This document shows positions 18,753 through 28,864 of a DNA stretch of 64,000 nucleotides, piece by piece (within the stretch, counting starts at the first letter, position 1; each line of letters opens with the position of its first letter). The notes beneath the pieces were generated by a model. It saw only the letters and a program-made list of their open reading frames with translations, was not told the DNA's origin and searched no databases. The stretch is taken from contig NZ_CP082922.1 of NCBI RefSeq assembly GCF_019931675.1, positions 1,178,001 to 1,242,000 on the forward strand. The letters are read 5' to 3'. This DNA comes from Nocardioides rotundus. GTDB taxonomy: Bacteria > Actinomycetota > Actinomycetes > Propionibacteriales > Nocardioidaceae. Made by a program: the position numbers and the translations under genes.

Positions 18753-19883
18753 ATGACCCAGGACAGCGGCTGGCCGCCGCTGCGCGAGGAGCTGCGCGGG
18801 ATCGCCCCCTACGGCGCCCCCCAGCTGGACGTGCCGGTGCAGCTGAACACGAACGAGAGCCCCTACGGGCCGTCGGCCGAGACCGTCGCCGACGTCGCCG
18901 CGGCGGTGGCGGAGGTCGCCGGAGGGCTCAACCGCTACCCCGACCGGGACTTCACCGAGCTGAGCCGCGCCCTGGCGGCCTACCTCACGCCGGACGCCGG
19001 CGGGAACGTGATCGGCCCGGAGATGGTGTGGGCAGCGAACGGCTCCAACGAGGTGATGCTGCACCTGCTGCAGGCCTTCGGCGGGCCGGGCCGGACGGCG
19101 CTGAGCTTCGCGCCGACGTACTCGATGTATCCCGAGTACGCCCGCGACACCCACACCGGCTGGGCCGTCGGGCACCGCAACGAGGACTTCGGCCTCGACC
19201 TGGAGCGCGCCCGCCGGCTGGTGACCGAGCAGCGGCCTGCGCTGGTGCTGCTGCCGAGCCCGAACAACCCGACCGGGACGGCCCTGCCGCACGAGGCGAT
19301 CGGTGTGCTCTGCGAGGCGGCGGGCGACGGGCTGGTGGTGATCGACGAGGCGTACGCCGAGTTCCGCCGGGCCGGCGTCCCCAGCGCGCTGGAGCTGCTG
19401 GGCGAGCACCGCAACCTCGTGGTGACGCGCACCATGAGCAAGGCGTTCGCGATGGCCGGGACCCGGCTGGGCTACCTCGCCGCGCGGCCGGAGATCGTCG
19501 AGGGGCTGCGCGTGGTGCGGCTGCCCTACCACCTCTCCTCGGTGACCCAGGCGGTCGCGCTGGCCGGGTTGCGGCACGCACCGGAGCTGCTGGGGTACGT
19601 CGACCGACTGCGGTCCGAGCGCGACGAGCTGGTCGCCTGGCTGCGGGCACAGGGGCACGAGGTCGCCGACTCCGACGCCAACTTCGTGCTCTTCGGCCGC
19701 TTCGCGGACCGGCACGCCGTGTGGCAGGCGCTGCTCGACCGCGGGGTGCTGATCCGCGAGACCGGGCCGGACGGCTGGCTGCGAGTCTCGGTGGGCACGC
19801 CCGAGGAGATGGCAGCATTCAGGGAGGCGCTCACCGCCGCGGTGGGCGCCCCGAGGACCCGAGCACAGGAACAGGGACGATGA
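18753..19883 (+). CDS. hisC: Histidinol-phosphate aminotransferase HisC
   Basis: HisC is a PLP enzyme that transfers an amino group from glutamate to imidazole-acetol phosphate. The 376-aa product has [52 protein letters not shown] and the PLP lysine in [15 protein letters not shown] (about residue 228). Both ends match the class I/II aminotransferase fold. GAGG before ATG 18753 serves as a ribosome site. Its stop overlaps the hisB start (ATGA). Confidence 0.96.
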   Translation: MTQDSGWPPLREELRGIAPYGAPQLDVPVQLNTNESPYGPSAETVADVAAAVAEVAGGLNRYPDRDFTELSRALAAYLTPDAGGNVIGPEMVWAANGSNEVMLHLLQAFGGPGRTALSFAPTYSMYPEYARDTHTGWAVGHRNEDFGLDLERARRLVTEQRPALVLLPSPNNPTGTALPHEAIGVLCEAAGDGLVVIDEAYAEFRRAGVPSALELLGEHRNLVVTRTMSKAFAMAGTRLGYLAARPEIVEGLRVVRLPYHLSSVTQAVALAGLRHAPELLGYVDRLRSERDELVAWLRAQGHEVADSDANFVLFGRFADRHAVWQALLDRGVLIRETGPDGWLRVSVGTPEEMAAFREALTAAVGAPRTRAQEQGR

Positions 19884-20515
19884 GCGAGCAGGCGAGCGCA
19901 GCGCGCACGGCGACGGTGGACCGCGAGACCAAGGAGTCGCGGGTGCACGTCGAGGTGAACCTCGACGGCACCGGCAAGGCCGAGGTCGGCACCGGCGTGG
20001 GCTTCTACGACCACATGCTCACCTCCTTCGCCCGGCACTCGCTGGTCGACCTGGTCGTGGAGACCGACGGCGACCTGCACATCGACGCCCACCACACCGT
20101 CGAGGACACCGCGATCGCACTGGGCGAGGCGCTGCGGCAGGCGCTGGGGGACAAGCGCGGGATCCGGCGCTTCGGCGACGCCACCGTGCCCCTGGACGAG
20201 GCGCTGGTGCAGGCGGTCGTCGACGTCTCCGGCCGGCCCTACTGCGTGCACACGGGCGAGCCCGAGGGCCAGCAGTTCGTCAACATCACCGCGGCCGAGG
20301 GGCCGCCGTACCTCGGCTCGCTGACGCGGCACGTCTTCGAGACCATCGCCTTCCACGGCCAGCTCGCCCTGCACGTGCGGGTCCTGGCCGGGCGCGACCC
20401 GCACCACCTGGTCGAGACCCAGTTCAAGGCGTTCGCCCGGGCGTTCCGCGACGCCGTCGCCCTCGACCCGCGTGAGACCGGCGTGCCGTCGACCAAGGGG
20501 ACCCTGGACCGGTGA
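19880..20515 (+). CDS. hisB: Imidazoleglycerol-phosphate dehydratase HisB
   Basis: HisB dehydrates imidazole-glycerol phosphate in histidine synthesis, using Mn2+. The product is 211 aa from ATG 19880, the monofunctional form without the phosphatase domain seen in E. coli. Metal motifs are [11 protein letters not shown] and [27 protein letters not shown] and [13 protein letters not shown] are also conserved. It overlaps hisC upstream and hisH downstream by four bases each. Confidence 0.96.
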   Translation: MSEQASAARTATVDRETKESRVHVEVNLDGTGKAEVGTGVGFYDHMLTSFARHSLVDLVVETDGDLHIDAHHTVEDTAIALGEALRQALGDKRGIRRFGDATVPLDEALVQAVVDVSGRPYCVHTGEPEGQQFVNITAAEGPPYLGSLTRHVFETIAFHGQLALHVRVLAGRDPHHLVETQFKAFARAFRDAVALDPRETGVPSTKGTLDR

Positions 20516-21141
20516 GCGAGGTCGTCGTCCTCGACTACGGGTCGGGGAACCTGCGCTCGGCCGTGCGCGCGATGGAGCGGGCCGGCGCGTCGGTGACGCT
20601 CACCTCGGACTTCCAGGCCGGCCTGGAGGCCGACGGGCTGGTCGTCCCCGGGGTGGGCGCCTACGCCGCCTGCATGGCCGGGCTGCGGGAGATCAAGGGC
20701 GACCGGCTGATCGGGCGACGGCTCGCCGGCGGCCGACCGGTGCTGGGCATCTGCGTGGGCATGCAGATCCTCTTCGAGCGCGGCATCGAGCACGGCGTGG
20801 AGACCGCCGGCTGTGACGAGTGGCCCGGCGTGGTCGAGCGGCTGCAGGCGCCGGTGGTGCCGCACATGGGCTGGAACACCGTCGCGGTCCCCGACGGGAG
20901 CTCGCTGTTCGCCGGGGTGGAGTCGGAGCGGTTCTACTTCGTGCACTCCTACGGCGTGCGCGACTGGACGCTGGTCACCGACGGCCGCACCCGTGCCCCG
21001 CTCGTCACCTGGGCCGAGCACGGCGGCGACCGGTTCGTCGCGGCCGTGGAGAACGGGCCGCTCTCGGCCACCCAGTTCCACCCCGAGAAGTCCGGCGACG
21101 CCGGGGCCGCGCTGCTGCGCAACTGGGTCCGCTCGCTCTGA
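20512..21141 (+). CDS. hisH: Imidazole glycerol phosphate synthase, glutaminase subunit HisH
   Basis: HisH hydrolyses glutamine and channels ammonia to HisF. The 209-aa class I amidotransferase has its nucleophile Cys in [10 protein letters not shown], and the His/Glu pair in TQFHPEKSG. The conserved [10 protein letters not shown] and PHMGWN are present. GTG 20512 overlaps the hisB stop. A 168-nt gap follows before hisA, with its own promoter, so the his genes form two transcription units at least. Confidence 0.96.
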   Translation: MSEVVVLDYGSGNLRSAVRAMERAGASVTLTSDFQAGLEADGLVVPGVGAYAACMAGLREIKGDRLIGRRLAGGRPVLGICVGMQILFERGIEHGVETAGCDEWPGVVERLQAPVVPHMGWNTVAVPDGSSLFAGVESERFYFVHSYGVRDWTLVTDGRTRAPLVTWAEHGGDRFVAAVENGPLSATQFHPEKSGDAGAALLRNWVRSL

Positions 21142-21309
21142 CGCCCCGAGCGGGGCTCGAGTGGTCGGGGTGGCCCGGGTGGGCCGTGTGGGATCGGGGC
21201 CATCTGATGACCCCGATCGCACACGGTCGGCCGCGCCGGCGCCGTCGGCACGGGCCCACCGAGCGGACCGCGAGCGGAGCGACGTACCCCCGACTCCTAG
21301 GCTGGAGGG

Positions 21310-22044
21310 GTGAGCGACCATCTCGAGCTGCTGCCCGCCGTCGACATCAAGGGCGGGCAGGCGGTGCAGCTGGTGCAGGGCGTGGACGGCTCGGAGAAGC
21401 GCTTCGGCGACCCGGTCGAGGCGGCGCTGCGCTGGCAGCAGGCGGGCGCGGAGTGGATCCACCTGGTCGACCTCGACGCCGCGTTCGGGCACGGCCACAA
21501 CCGCGAGCTGCAGGCGCGGATCGTCGGCGAGCTCGACATCGACGTGGAGATGTCCGGCGGGATCCGCGACGACGAGTCGCTCGACGCCGCCATGGCCACC
21601 GGCTGCCGCCGGGTCAACATCGGCACCGCCGCGCTGGAGCGGCCGGAGTGGTGCGCGCAGGCGATCGAGAGGTACGGCGACCGGGTCGCCGTCGGCCTCG
21701 ACGTGCGCGGTCGCACGTTGGCCGCGCGGGGCTGGACCCGCGACGGCGGCGACCTCTACGAGACGCTGGCCCGGCTGGACGAGCAGGGCTGCGCCCGGTA
21801 CGTCGTCACCGACGTCAACAAGGACGGGATGCTCGCCGGGCCCAACCTGCAGCTGCTGCGCGACGTCTGCGCCGCCACCGACCGTCCGGTGGTCGCCAGC
21901 GGCGGCGTCACGACCCTCGACGACATCCGCGCGCTGATGGGCCTGGTGCCCGACGGCGTCGAGGGCGCGATCGCCGGAACCGCCCTCTACACCGGGCAGT
22001 TCACCCTGGAGGACGCGCTCGAGCTGACCCGGGGGACCCGATGA
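21310..22044 (+). CDS. priA: HisA/PriA phosphoribosyl isomerase
   Basis: HisA isomerises ProFAR in histidine synthesis. In actinobacteria lacking trpF the same protein (PriA) also performs the tryptophan-pathway isomerisation. The 244-aa beta/alpha barrel has [52 protein letters not shown] and VVASGGV. The ARGW element and overall resemblance favour the PriA type, but dual function is inferred and no trpF is visible here to test it. GTG 21310 lies six nt after TAGGCT (21298-21303): probably leaderless. The stop overlaps hisF. Confidence 0.92.
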   Translation: MSDHLELLPAVDIKGGQAVQLVQGVDGSEKRFGDPVEAALRWQQAGAEWIHLVDLDAAFGHGHNRELQARIVGELDIDVEMSGGIRDDESLDAAMATGCRRVNIGTAALERPEWCAQAIERYGDRVAVGLDVRGRTLAARGWTRDGGDLYETLARLDEQGCARYVVTDVNKDGMLAGPNLQLLRDVCAATDRPVVASGGVTTLDDIRALMGLVPDGVEGAIAGTALYTGQFTLEDALELTRGTR

Positions 22045-22814
22045 GCCTCGCCGTCCGCGTCATCCCCTGCCTCGACGTCGACGGCGGGCGGGTGGTCAAG
22101 GGGATCAACTTCAAGGAGCTGCGCGACGCCGGGGACCCGGTCGAGATGGCGCGGACCTACGACGCCGAGGGCGCCGACGAGCTGACCTTCCTCGACATCT
22201 CCGCCTCGCACGAGGGTCGCGCGACCACCATGGAGGTCGTCTCCCGCTGCGCGGAGGAGGTCTTCATCCCGCTCACCGTCGGCGGCGGGGTCGGGAGCGT
22301 GGCCGACGTGGACCGGCTGCTGCGTGCGGGCGCGGACAAGATCGCGGTCAACACCGCGGCGATCCACCGGCCCGAGCTGGTGGCCGAGATCGCCGACCGC
22401 TTCGGCAACCAGGTGCTCGTGCTCTCCCTGGACGCGCGGCGGGTCACCGACCCGGGGCGCCGTACCGACAGCGGCTTCGAGGTCACCACGCACGGCGGCC
22501 GGAAGTCCGCCGGCCTGGACGCCATCGAGTGGGCCGCCCGCGCCACCGAGCTCGGTGCCGGGGAGATCCTGCTCAACGCGATGGACGCCGACGGCACCAC
22601 CGACGGCTTCGACACCGAGCTGATCGAGGCGGTACGTCGCGAGGTGAGCATCCCGGTCATCGCCAGCGGCGGTGCCGGTGCGGTCGAGCACTTCCCGGCG
22701 GCGGTCGAGGCGGGCGCGGACGCCGTGCTGGCCGCCACGGTCTTCCACTTCGGCACGCTCCGGGTGAGCGAGGTCAAGGACGGTCTGCGGGCATCAGGCC
22801 ACCCTGTGCGCTGA
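22041..22814 (+). CDS. hisF: Imidazole glycerol phosphate synthase, cyclase subunit HisF
   Basis: HisF uses ammonia from HisH to form the imidazole ring and release AICAR. The 257-aa beta/alpha barrel begins [17 protein letters not shown], with the catalytic Asp in CLDVDGG. The second catalytic Asp is in [26 protein letters not shown] and [12 protein letters not shown] are the phosphate-binding loops. ATG 22041 overlaps the hisA stop, so the two are coupled. Confidence 0.96.
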   Translation: MSLAVRVIPCLDVDGGRVVKGINFKELRDAGDPVEMARTYDAEGADELTFLDISASHEGRATTMEVVSRCAEEVFIPLTVGGGVGSVADVDRLLRAGADKIAVNTAAIHRPELVAEIADRFGNQVLVLSLDARRVTDPGRRTDSGFEVTTHGGRKSAGLDAIEWAARATELGAGEILLNAMDADGTTDGFDTELIEAVRREVSIPVIASGGAGAVEHFPAAVEAGADAVLAATVFHFGTLRVSEVKDGLRASGHPVR

Positions 22815-22927
22815 CCGGTCGTTGCCGGGTCTCCCTGGCGTCACCCGGAGTCCAAATCCGGTTTACGCCTGCTTCCTACGGTGTGCGCGGCCGTGCACAC
22901 GGTGCGGCCGACACCGGAAGGAGATCC

Positions 22928-24091
22928 ATGACCGACGTCCCCCACCAGCCCATCCGCCGCCGGGCCCTGCTCGCTGCCGGAGGCGCCGCCGCGGCCACCG
23001 CCGCGGTGGCCACGACGCCGTCCCCGGCGACCGCAGCGCGCGGCAACGGCGGGTCCGCGCTGCGGTTCCGCCGCAACGGCCGCTTCCGGATCGTGCAGTT
23101 CAACGACACCCAGGACGGGAGCCGCACGGACCGCCGTACCCTGCAGCTGATGGAGCGGGTGCTGGACCGCGAGAAGCCCGACTTCGCCGTGATCAACGGC
23201 GACGTCGTCAATGGCTCGCCGGAGAACGCACTCCAGTTGAAGCAGGCCTACAACAACGTGGTGCAGCCGATGGAGTCGCGCGGCATCCCGTGGGCGGTGA
23301 CGTTCGGCAACCACGACGAGGACTCGGTCGACAAGACCGGCATGGACGAGGAGAAGGTGCTGAGCTTCCTCCGTCGCTACGAGTACAACCTCAACGCCCG
23401 GGACGGCGAGCTGCCCGGTACGGCGAACACCCATCTGCTCATCCGCTCCAGCCGCGGACGCCGGGCCGCCTTCGCGCTGTGGCTGCTCGACTCGCACCGC
23501 TACGCCCCGAAGACCCTGGGCGGTCAGGACTTCAAGGACCTGAAGTCCTATGACTGGATCAAGCCGGAGCAGATCGACTGGTATCGCCGGCGCTCCCTCG
23601 CCGCCGAGCGTCGCAACGGCGCGGCGATCCCGTCGCTGATGTTCTTCCACATCCCGCTCTGGGAGCACCACCACATGTGGTACGGCACGCAGTTCAGCTC
23701 CGATGAGTCCAAGCACGCGGCGGCTCGGCAGAAGCACCAGATCGAGGGCGAGAAGAACGAGGACGTGTTCGTCGGCGCGTTCAACTCCGGGCTCTACGCC
23801 GCAGCCCAGGAGCGCGGGGACGTTCGTGGCATCTACTGCGGCCACGACCACATCAACACCTACAAGGGCAACTACTTCGGGATCGAGCTCGGCTACGGGC
23901 CCGGCACCGGGTTCGGGACCTACGGCCTCGGCGGCACCGACGACCACCGCCTGCGTGGCTGCCGGATCTTCGACCTGGACGAGTCGACCGAGGGCGTCTA
24001 CCGCAGCACCCGGAACGTGTTCGCCCGCGATCTCGAGATCGACACGAAGGCGGGCAGTCAGCCGATCGACGAGCCCCTGCCGCTGCCGTGA
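22928..24091 (+). CDS. Tat-exported calcineurin-like metallophosphoesterase
   Basis: The product is 387 aa from ATG 22928, preceded by GGAAGGAGATCC, the strongest ribosome site in the window. A twin-arginine signal is visible (IRRRALLAAGGAAAATAAVA, with Ala-rich h-region and an ATAAR cleavage zone near 37). The catalytic domain has the binuclear-metal motifs FNDTQDG, INGDVVNG, TFGNHDED, HIPLWEHHH and CGHDHINT. The closest characterised relatives are secreted purple-acid/PhoD-unrelated phosphoesterases. The substrate (phosphomonoester or phosphodiester) is not evident. It stands alone after hisF and before an ABC importer. Confidence 0.88.
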   Translation: MTDVPHQPIRRRALLAAGGAAAATAAVATTPSPATAARGNGGSALRFRRNGRFRIVQFNDTQDGSRTDRRTLQLMERVLDREKPDFAVINGDVVNGSPENALQLKQAYNNVVQPMESRGIPWAVTFGNHDEDSVDKTGMDEEKVLSFLRRYEYNLNARDGELPGTANTHLLIRSSRGRRAAFALWLLDSHRYAPKTLGGQDFKDLKSYDWIKPEQIDWYRRRSLAAERRNGAAIPSLMFFHIPLWEHHHMWYGTQFSSDESKHAAARQKHQIEGEKNEDVFVGAFNSGLYAAAQERGDVRGIYCGHDHINTYKGNYFGIELGYGPGTGFGTYGLGGTDDHRLRGCRIFDLDESTEGVYRSTRNVFARDLEIDTKAGSQPIDEPLPLP

Positions 24092-24121
24092 CCCGGGTGC
24101 GGGTGGGTCTACGATCCCGGC

Positions 24122-25012
24122 ATGCGCCTACCCACCCGCGCCCTGGCGGCGCCGCTCAGCCTGGCCGTGGCGGCCCTGGCCCTCAGCTCCTGCGCACCGC
24201 GTGACGAGGAGGGCGGGTCCGCCTCCTCCTCGGCCGACTCCTCGGAGTCGGCGTCGGCCGAGGAGTGTGCCAAGGGCAGCCTGGACACCTACCAGGACGG
24301 CACGCTGACCGTCGCCACCGACGACCCCGCCTACGAGCCCTGGTTCATGGACAACGACCCGGCCAACGGGCGCGGTTACGAGGCGGCGGTCGCCTACGCC
24401 ATCGCCGACGAGCTCGGCTACGCCGAGGACGAGGTCACCTGGGTCCGGGTGCCGTTCAACGCCGTCGTCCAGCCGGGGGAGAAGAAGTTCGACCTCGACC
24501 TCAACCAGGTCTCCATCACCGAGGAGCGCCGCAAGGCGGTGGACTTCTCCTCCGGCTACTACGACGTCCGGCAGGTGGTGATCACCCGCAAGGGCACGCC
24601 GCTGGAGGGTGCGAAGACCCTCGCCGACCTCGCGGATGCCAAGCTCGGCGCGCAGGTCGGCACGACGAGCTTCCGGGCGATCGAGGACCAGATCGGCAGC
24701 AGCCAGGAGGCGGCGCCGTACGACACCAACGACCAGGCCGTCCAAGCCCTCAACAACGGGCAGATCGACGGCATCGTGGTGGACCTCCCGACCGCGTTCT
24801 ACATGGTCGCCGCCCAGCTCGAGGACGGCACGATCGTGGGCCAGCTGCCGCAGGCCGGCGATCAGGTCGAGCAGTTCGGCGCGGTGCTCGACAAGGGCTC
24901 GCCGCTGACCGGCTGCGTGAGCCGGGCGGTGGACACGCTGCGGGAGAACGGCACCCTGGAGGAGCTGGCCGGCACCTGGCTGGCCGAGCAGGGCGCGCCC
25001 GAGCTCTCCTGA
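24122..25012 (+). CDS. Polar amino-acid ABC transporter, substrate-binding lipoprotein
   Basis: This is a family-3 solute-binding protein of 296 aa. The signal peptide ends in the lipobox LALSSC, with the lipidated Cys at residue 24. A Ser/Glu-rich linker follows, then the binding domain (GTLTVATDDPAYEPWF, FDLDLNQVSIT, DFSSGYYDVRQVV, GAQVGTTS). ATG 24122 lies six nt after TACGAT, so probably leaderless. Its stop overlaps the permease start. The binding motif VTWVRVPFN and the lack of the usual conserved Arg-Asp pair positions leave the ligand unassigned; polar or acidic amino acids are likely from family membership. Confidence 0.9.
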   Translation: MRLPTRALAAPLSLAVAALALSSCAPRDEEGGSASSSADSSESASAEECAKGSLDTYQDGTLTVATDDPAYEPWFMDNDPANGRGYEAAVAYAIADELGYAEDEVTWVRVPFNAVVQPGEKKFDLDLNQVSITEERRKAVDFSSGYYDVRQVVITRKGTPLEGAKTLADLADAKLGAQVGTTSFRAIEDQIGSSQEAAPYDTNDQAVQALNNGQIDGIVVDLPTAFYMVAAQLEDGTIVGQLPQAGDQVEQFGAVLDKGSPLTGCVSRAVDTLRENGTLEELAGTWLAEQGAPELS

Positions 25013-25872
25013 TGGCGACCGGGGTCGACGACTGGCAGCCCTCGCCGGTCCAGCGGGAGCGCGACGCCCTCCGTCGGCGCCAGACCCGGCGCAGCATCGG
25101 CGTCTCGGCGCTGAGCACGGTGCTCGTGCTGGGGCTGGCCGGGCTCGCCGTCGTCACCTCGCCGGGGTGGGCGCGGGTCCAGGAGACCTACTTCGACTGG
25201 GACAAGGCGGTCGCCTCCCTCCCGGCCGTGGCCGAGGGGCTCTGGCTCAACATCCGGGTGACCCTGCTCTGCGGGGTGCTCATCTTGCTGCTGAGCCTGA
25301 CGATCGCGGTGATGCGGACGATCCGCGGCCCGGTCGCCTTCCCGCTGCGGCTGATCGGGACGGTGTACGTCGACGTGTTCCGCGGGCTGCCGCTGCTGCT
25401 GGTGATCTTCCTCCTCGGCTTCGGCGGGCCGGCGCTCAACCTGGCGGGGCTGCCCCGCTCGGCGCTCTTCTGGGGCTGCTCCGCGCTGGTGCTGTCCTAC
25501 TCGGCCTACGTCGCCGAGGTCTTCCGCGCCGGCATCGAGTCGGTGCATCCCTCCCAGCGGCTGGCGGCCCGCTCGCTCGGACTCGGCTACGGCCAGACCC
25601 TGCGGCGCGTCGTGCTTCCCCAGGCCTGGCGCCGGGTGCTGCCCCCGTTGATGAACGACCTGGTCTCGCTGCAGAAGGACTCCGGCCTGATCGCCGTACT
25701 CGGCGTCGTCGACGCGATCCGGGCGGCACAGATCGAGACGTCGAAGGACTTCAACTACACGCCGTACGTCGTCGCCGGGGTGCTCTTCATCTGCCTCACC
25801 GTCCCGATGGCGCGGCTGACGGACTGGTATGCGCGGAAGAAGGGCTTCCAGGGCGCGGGAGGGCTGCTCTGA
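25012..25872 (+). CDS. Polar amino-acid ABC transporter, permease
   Basis: The 286-aa membrane subunit of the HisM/GltK family has a basic N-terminal segment and about five to six transmembrane helices. The EAA-type coupling loop is SLGLGYGQTLRRVVLPQAWRR, and FRGLPLLLVIF and LQKDSGLIAVLG are also typical. The N-terminal extension of ~60 residues before the first core helix is longer than average. ATG 25012 overlaps the upstream stop, and its own stop overlaps the ATPase start. A single permease gene implies a homodimer. Confidence 0.93.
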   Translation: MATGVDDWQPSPVQRERDALRRRQTRRSIGVSALSTVLVLGLAGLAVVTSPGWARVQETYFDWDKAVASLPAVAEGLWLNIRVTLLCGVLILLLSLTIAVMRTIRGPVAFPLRLIGTVYVDVFRGLPLLLVIFLLGFGGPALNLAGLPRSALFWGCSALVLSYSAYVAEVFRAGIESVHPSQRLAARSLGLGYGQTLRRVVLPQAWRRVLPPLMNDLVSLQKDSGLIAVLGVVDAIRAAQIETSKDFNYTPYVVAGVLFICLTVPMARLTDWYARKKGFQGAGGLL

Positions 25873-26609
25873 TGGCGCTGCTGGAGCTGCGCGGGGTGCG
25901 GAAGTCCTTCGGCGACCATGTGGTGCTGCGCAGCGTCGACCTGGCCGTGCAGCCGGGGGAGTGCGTGGTGCTGATCGGGGCGTCCGGCTCGGGCAAGTCC
26001 ACGCTGCTCCGGTGCGTCAACCTGCTCGAGGTGGTCGACGACGGGGAGATCCTCTTCGACGGCCGGGACATCGCCGACCCGCGCGTCGACGGCGACGAGG
26101 TCCGCTCCCGGATGGGCCTGGTCTTCCAGTCCTACAACCTGTTCCCGCACCTGTCCGTGCTGGGCAACGTCACCCTCGCCCTCCGGCTCGTGCACCGGGT
26201 GCCCGCGGCCGAGGCCGACCGACGGGGCCTGGCGATGCTGGAGCGGGTCAGCCTGTCGGACAAGGCGCAGGCGCGCCCCGACGACCTCTCCGGCGGGCAG
26301 CAGCAGCGGGTGGCGATCGCCCGGTCGCTGGTCGCGGACCCCCGGCTGATGCTGCTCGACGAGGTCACCTCGGCGCTGGACCCCGAGTTGGTGGGCGAGG
26401 TGCTCGACCTGCTCGGCTCGCTGAAGGAGCAGGGCGTCACGATGCTGCTCAACACCCACGAGATGGGCTTCGCCCGCGAGGTCGCCGACCGGGTCTGCTT
26501 CCTGCACGACGGGGTGGTCCACGAGTCCGGTACCCCCGAGCAGGTGCTGGGCGACCCGCAGCGCGAGCGCACCCGGGCGTTCCTCTCGCGGCTCCGTGAC
26601 CACGCCTGA
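25872..26609 (+). CDS. Polar amino-acid ABC transporter, ATP-binding protein
   Basis: The 245-aa GlnQ-type ATPase energises the importer. It has Walker A GASGSGKST (residues 36-44), Q-loop VFQSYNLFPH, signature LSGGQQQRVAIARSL, Walker B LMLLDEVTSALD and switch His in NTHEMGFA. ATG 25872 overlaps the permease stop. The operon ends here, and two copies of a palindromic repeat follow before the convergent DUF3097 gene. Confidence 0.95.
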   Translation: MALLELRGVRKSFGDHVVLRSVDLAVQPGECVVLIGASGSGKSTLLRCVNLLEVVDDGEILFDGRDIADPRVDGDEVRSRMGLVFQSYNLFPHLSVLGNVTLALRLVHRVPAAEADRRGLAMLERVSLSDKAQARPDDLSGGQQQRVAIARSLVADPRLMLLDEVTSALDPELVGEVLDLLGSLKEQGVTMLLNTHEMGFAREVADRVCFLHDGVVHESGTPEQVLGDPQRERTRAFLSRLRDHA

Positions 26610-26620
26610 GCCCGGGCGCA

Positions 26621-26664
26621 ACGTCATACGTTCCGGGAGACAGGTTCCCCACTTCGTATGACGT
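26621..26664. repeat. 44-bp palindromic element, copy 1
   Basis: ACGTCATACG (26621-26630) and CGTATGACGT (26655-26664) are perfect inverted arms around a 24-nt middle. The flanking prefix GCCCGGGCGCA is shared with copy 2. It lies between convergent genes, so it may also terminate both transcripts. Confidence 0.85.
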
Positions 26665-26694
26665 CCCGCGGCCGGGCGGGCGAGCCCGGGCGCA

Positions 26695-26738
26695 ACGTCA
26701 TACGTTCCGGAGGACGGGTTCTCCACTTCGTATGACGT
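26695..26738. repeat. 44-bp palindromic element, copy 2
   Basis: The same arms as copy 1 recur at 26695-26704 and 26729-26738, offset by exactly 74 bp, with the same upstream prefix. The middle differs at several bases. Together the two copies fill the gap between the ABC ATPase and DUF3097 genes. Confidence 0.85.
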
Positions 26739-26761
26739 CCTGGGGCGGGCGGGGCAGGGAG

Positions 26762-27652
26762 TCAGGCGGGACGGCCCGGGGAGGGCGCCGTCACGAAGTC
26801 GATCAGCTCCTCGACCCGGCCGAGCAGCTCGGGCTCGAGGTCCTGGTAGCCGCGGACCCCGCCCAGGATGTGCCGCCACGCGCGGGCGATGTCGGCCTGG
26901 TCGCGGTGCGGCCAGCCGAGCCGCTGGCACACGCCCTTCTTCCACTCCTCGCTCCGCGGCACCTCCGGCCAGCCGGGGAGCCCGAGGCGGGCCGGCTTGA
27001 CCGCCTGCCAGATGTCGACGAACGGGTGGCCGACGATCAACACGTCCTTGCCGACCGGCGAGCGCGCGATGGAGGCGGCGATCCGGCTCTCCTTCGACCC
27101 GCGGACCAGGTGGTCGACCAGGACGCCCACGCGCCGGTCGGGGCCGGGCCGGAAGTCCGTGAGGTGGTGCGCGAGGTCGTCGACGCCGCCGAGGTACTCC
27201 ACGACCACGCCCTCGATCCGCAGGTCGTCGCCCCAGACCTTCTCCACCAGCTCCGCGTCGTGCCGGCCCTCGACGAAGATCCGGCTGGCTCGCGCGACCC
27301 GCGCCTTCGCGTCGTGTACCGCGATGCTGCCCGAGGCCGTGTGCGTGCGCTTGGCCGGCGCCGGACGGGTCACCGGCGGGGTGAGGATCACCGGCCGGCC
27401 CTCGAGCAGGAAGCCGGGCCCGAGCGGGAAGGTACGCCGCTTGGCGCGGCGGTCCTCCAGGGTCACGGTCCGCAGGTCGCGGTCGACCGCCACGATCTCA
27501 CCACACCAGTCGGTCGTGACCTCCTCCACCACCAGGCCGTGGTCGGCGCTGTGCTCGGTGGCCCGACCCCGGGCCGGGGCCCGCCAGTCGGTGGCCAGCA
27601 CGTCGGAGCCGTAGCGGTCACGGGAGCCTAAGGGGCGCTGCGGGGAGGTCAC
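26762..27652 (-). CDS. DUF3097 family protein
   Basis: The 296-aa product matches the actinobacterial DUF3097 family as I recall it. The N-terminal third is a small beta domain (VEEVTTDWCGEIVAVDRDL). The rest resembles a TOPRIM-like fold: IFVEGRHDAELVEKVWG, then VGVLVDHLVRGSKESR and VLIVGHPFVDIWQAVKP, with acidic residues in the right places for metal binding. Function is unknown; a nucleic-acid enzyme role is inference from the fold resemblance. The start is GTG 27652, six nt after TAGCGT on the minus strand, probably leaderless. Confidence 0.8.
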   Translation of the reverse strand: MTSPQRPLGSRDRYGSDVLATDWRAPARGRATEHSADHGLVVEEVTTDWCGEIVAVDRDLRTVTLEDRRAKRRTFPLGPGFLLEGRPVILTPPVTRPAPAKRTHTASGSIAVHDAKARVARASRIFVEGRHDAELVEKVWGDDLRIEGVVVEYLGGVDDLAHHLTDFRPGPDRRVGVLVDHLVRGSKESRIAASIARSPVGKDVLIVGHPFVDIWQAVKPARLGLPGWPEVPRSEEWKKGVCQRLGWPHRDQADIARAWRHILGGVRGYQDLEPELLGRVEELIDFVTAPSPGRPA

Positions 27653-27704
27653 CGGCCAACGCTAGAACCGCTCGCTCAGCGGGGCATCGAGCCGCCCCGG
27701 CGTG

Positions 27705-27941
27705 TCACGACTCGTCGTCCTCCGTGGACTCCTCGGAGGAGGTCCCCGAGGTCTCGCCATCGTCCTCGGAGGAGTCCTGGGTGTCCCGCATCCCCAGCTC
27801 CTCGGAGGACTTGGTCGCCTCGTCGTCGGGGTCGAGGGGCTCGGCGAGCGGGTTGTCCTCGCCGGGCCGCACGTCCTCGGGCAGCTGGTCGTCGGTGATC
27901 TCGCCGGGGCCCGGCTCACGCTCGCTGTCGGTCTCGCTCAT
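27705..27941 (-). CDS. Small very acidic protein
   Basis: The 78-aa product from ATG 27941 is rich in Glu, Asp, Ser and Thr (EDDGETSGTSSEESTEDDES at the C-terminus). It has no membrane segment and no Cys. I do not recognise a domain. Similar short acidic proteins are common as isolated genes in Nocardioides-like genomes. The ribosome site is weak. Coding evidence is the ATG, a full-length open frame and a composition unlike random GC-rich shadows, but it remains a hypothetical gene. Confidence 0.5.
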   Translation of the reverse strand: MSETDSEREPGPGEITDDQLPEDVRPGEDNPLAEPLDPDDEATKSSEELGMRDTQDSSEDDGETSGTSSEESTEDDES

Positions 27942-27993
27942 GACCCGACGGTAGGGCCGCGCCTCCTCGCCGCAGTCCACCCGGACGGGTGGC

Positions 27994-28845
27994 TCAGGCC
28001 ATCGGCAGCCGCTTCTGGTCCCGCGGCAGGTGGGCGTAGACGAGCCCCACCGCCTCGGCGAGCCGCTCGCGCGGCCAGGGCCACTCGGCGCTCTCCAGGG
28101 CCTGATCGACCGGCACGCCGCGCCCGGCCAGCTCGGCGGCCGTCTGGGCCACGACGCCGACCTCGTGCCGCTGCCGGTCGACATACTCCCGGTCCACCGG
28201 CGCTCCATGGCCCGGCACCACGAGCGTGCGCTCGCCGACCATCCCGAGCATCAGGTCGAGCGTCGCCGGCCACTCCAGCGGCCAGGAGTCGGGCCCGAAC
28301 GACGGGGGAGCGGACTCCTCGACCAGGTCGCCGGCGAGCAGCACGCCCGCGTCGGGGACGTTGACGACCAGGTCGCCGGAGGTGTGCCCCCGCCCGAGGT
28401 AGACCAGCTCCACCGCCCGGTCGCCCAGGTCGAGCAGGTCGACCCCGGAGAACGGGTGGTCGGGCAGCACGACCTCGGTGGCGAGCACGTCGGCGGAGTG
28501 CGGGTCGGCGGGGTCCTCGGCATAGCGCTCCCGCACCCGCGCCGCACCCGTCTCCAGCTCGGCCACGGCCAGCTCGTGTGCGTGGATCGGCAGGTCGCTG
28601 TACGCCTCCCGGAACGCGGCGTTGCCGAAGGTGTGGTCGAAGTGCCAGTGCGTGTTCACCACCGCGGTGACCTCGCCGGCCCCGAGGCGGCGTACGTCGT
28701 CCACGACGGCGCGCCCGGCGGCGGTGGACCCGTGGGTGTCGACCGCCACGAGCCCGCGCTCCCCGCCGACCAGGGTGACGTTGGCGTCGAACCAGGGGTA
28801 GCGGGCGACCCAGACGCGGTCACCCACCTCGGTGAACTCGACCAT
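27994..28845 (-). CDS. Metallo-beta-lactamase-fold hydrolase
   Basis: The 283-aa product has the MBL metal motif THWHFDH at residues 65-71, further ligands in GHTSGDLVV and [10 protein letters not shown], and a final [10 protein letters not shown]. This is the general MBL hydrolase subgroup (glyoxalase-II or quinoprotein-relay-like). The substrate is unknown. ATG 28845 is seven nt after a minus-strand TAGGCT (28858-28853), so the mRNA is likely leaderless. This -10 lies immediately beside the hrcA -10 and CIRCE operator, so HrcA bound there could also affect this gene. Confidence 0.85.
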   Translation of the reverse strand: MVEFTEVGDRVWVARYPWFDANVTLVGGERGLVAVDTHGSTAAGRAVVDDVRRLGAGEVTAVVNTHWHFDHTFGNAAFREAYSDLPIHAHELAVAELETGAARVRERYAEDPADPHSADVLATEVVLPDHPFSGVDLLDLGDRAVELVYLGRGHTSGDLVVNVPDAGVLLAGDLVEESAPPSFGPDSWPLEWPATLDLMLGMVGERTLVVPGHGAPVDREYVDRQRHEVGVVAQTAAELAGRGVPVDQALESAEWPWPRERLAEAVGLVYAHLPRDQKRLPMA

Positions 28846-28864
28846 GGACGCCAGCCTAGTAGGA

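Noticed and set aside
21142..21309. Small gene in the hisH-hisA gap
   Set aside because: Short frames exist only as GC shadows; the gap holds the hisA promoter.
26610..26761. Insertion-sequence end or transposon remnant at the duplicated palindrome
   Set aside because: There are no target-site duplications and no transposase fragment. The element is only 44 bp and recurs alone at 59538.
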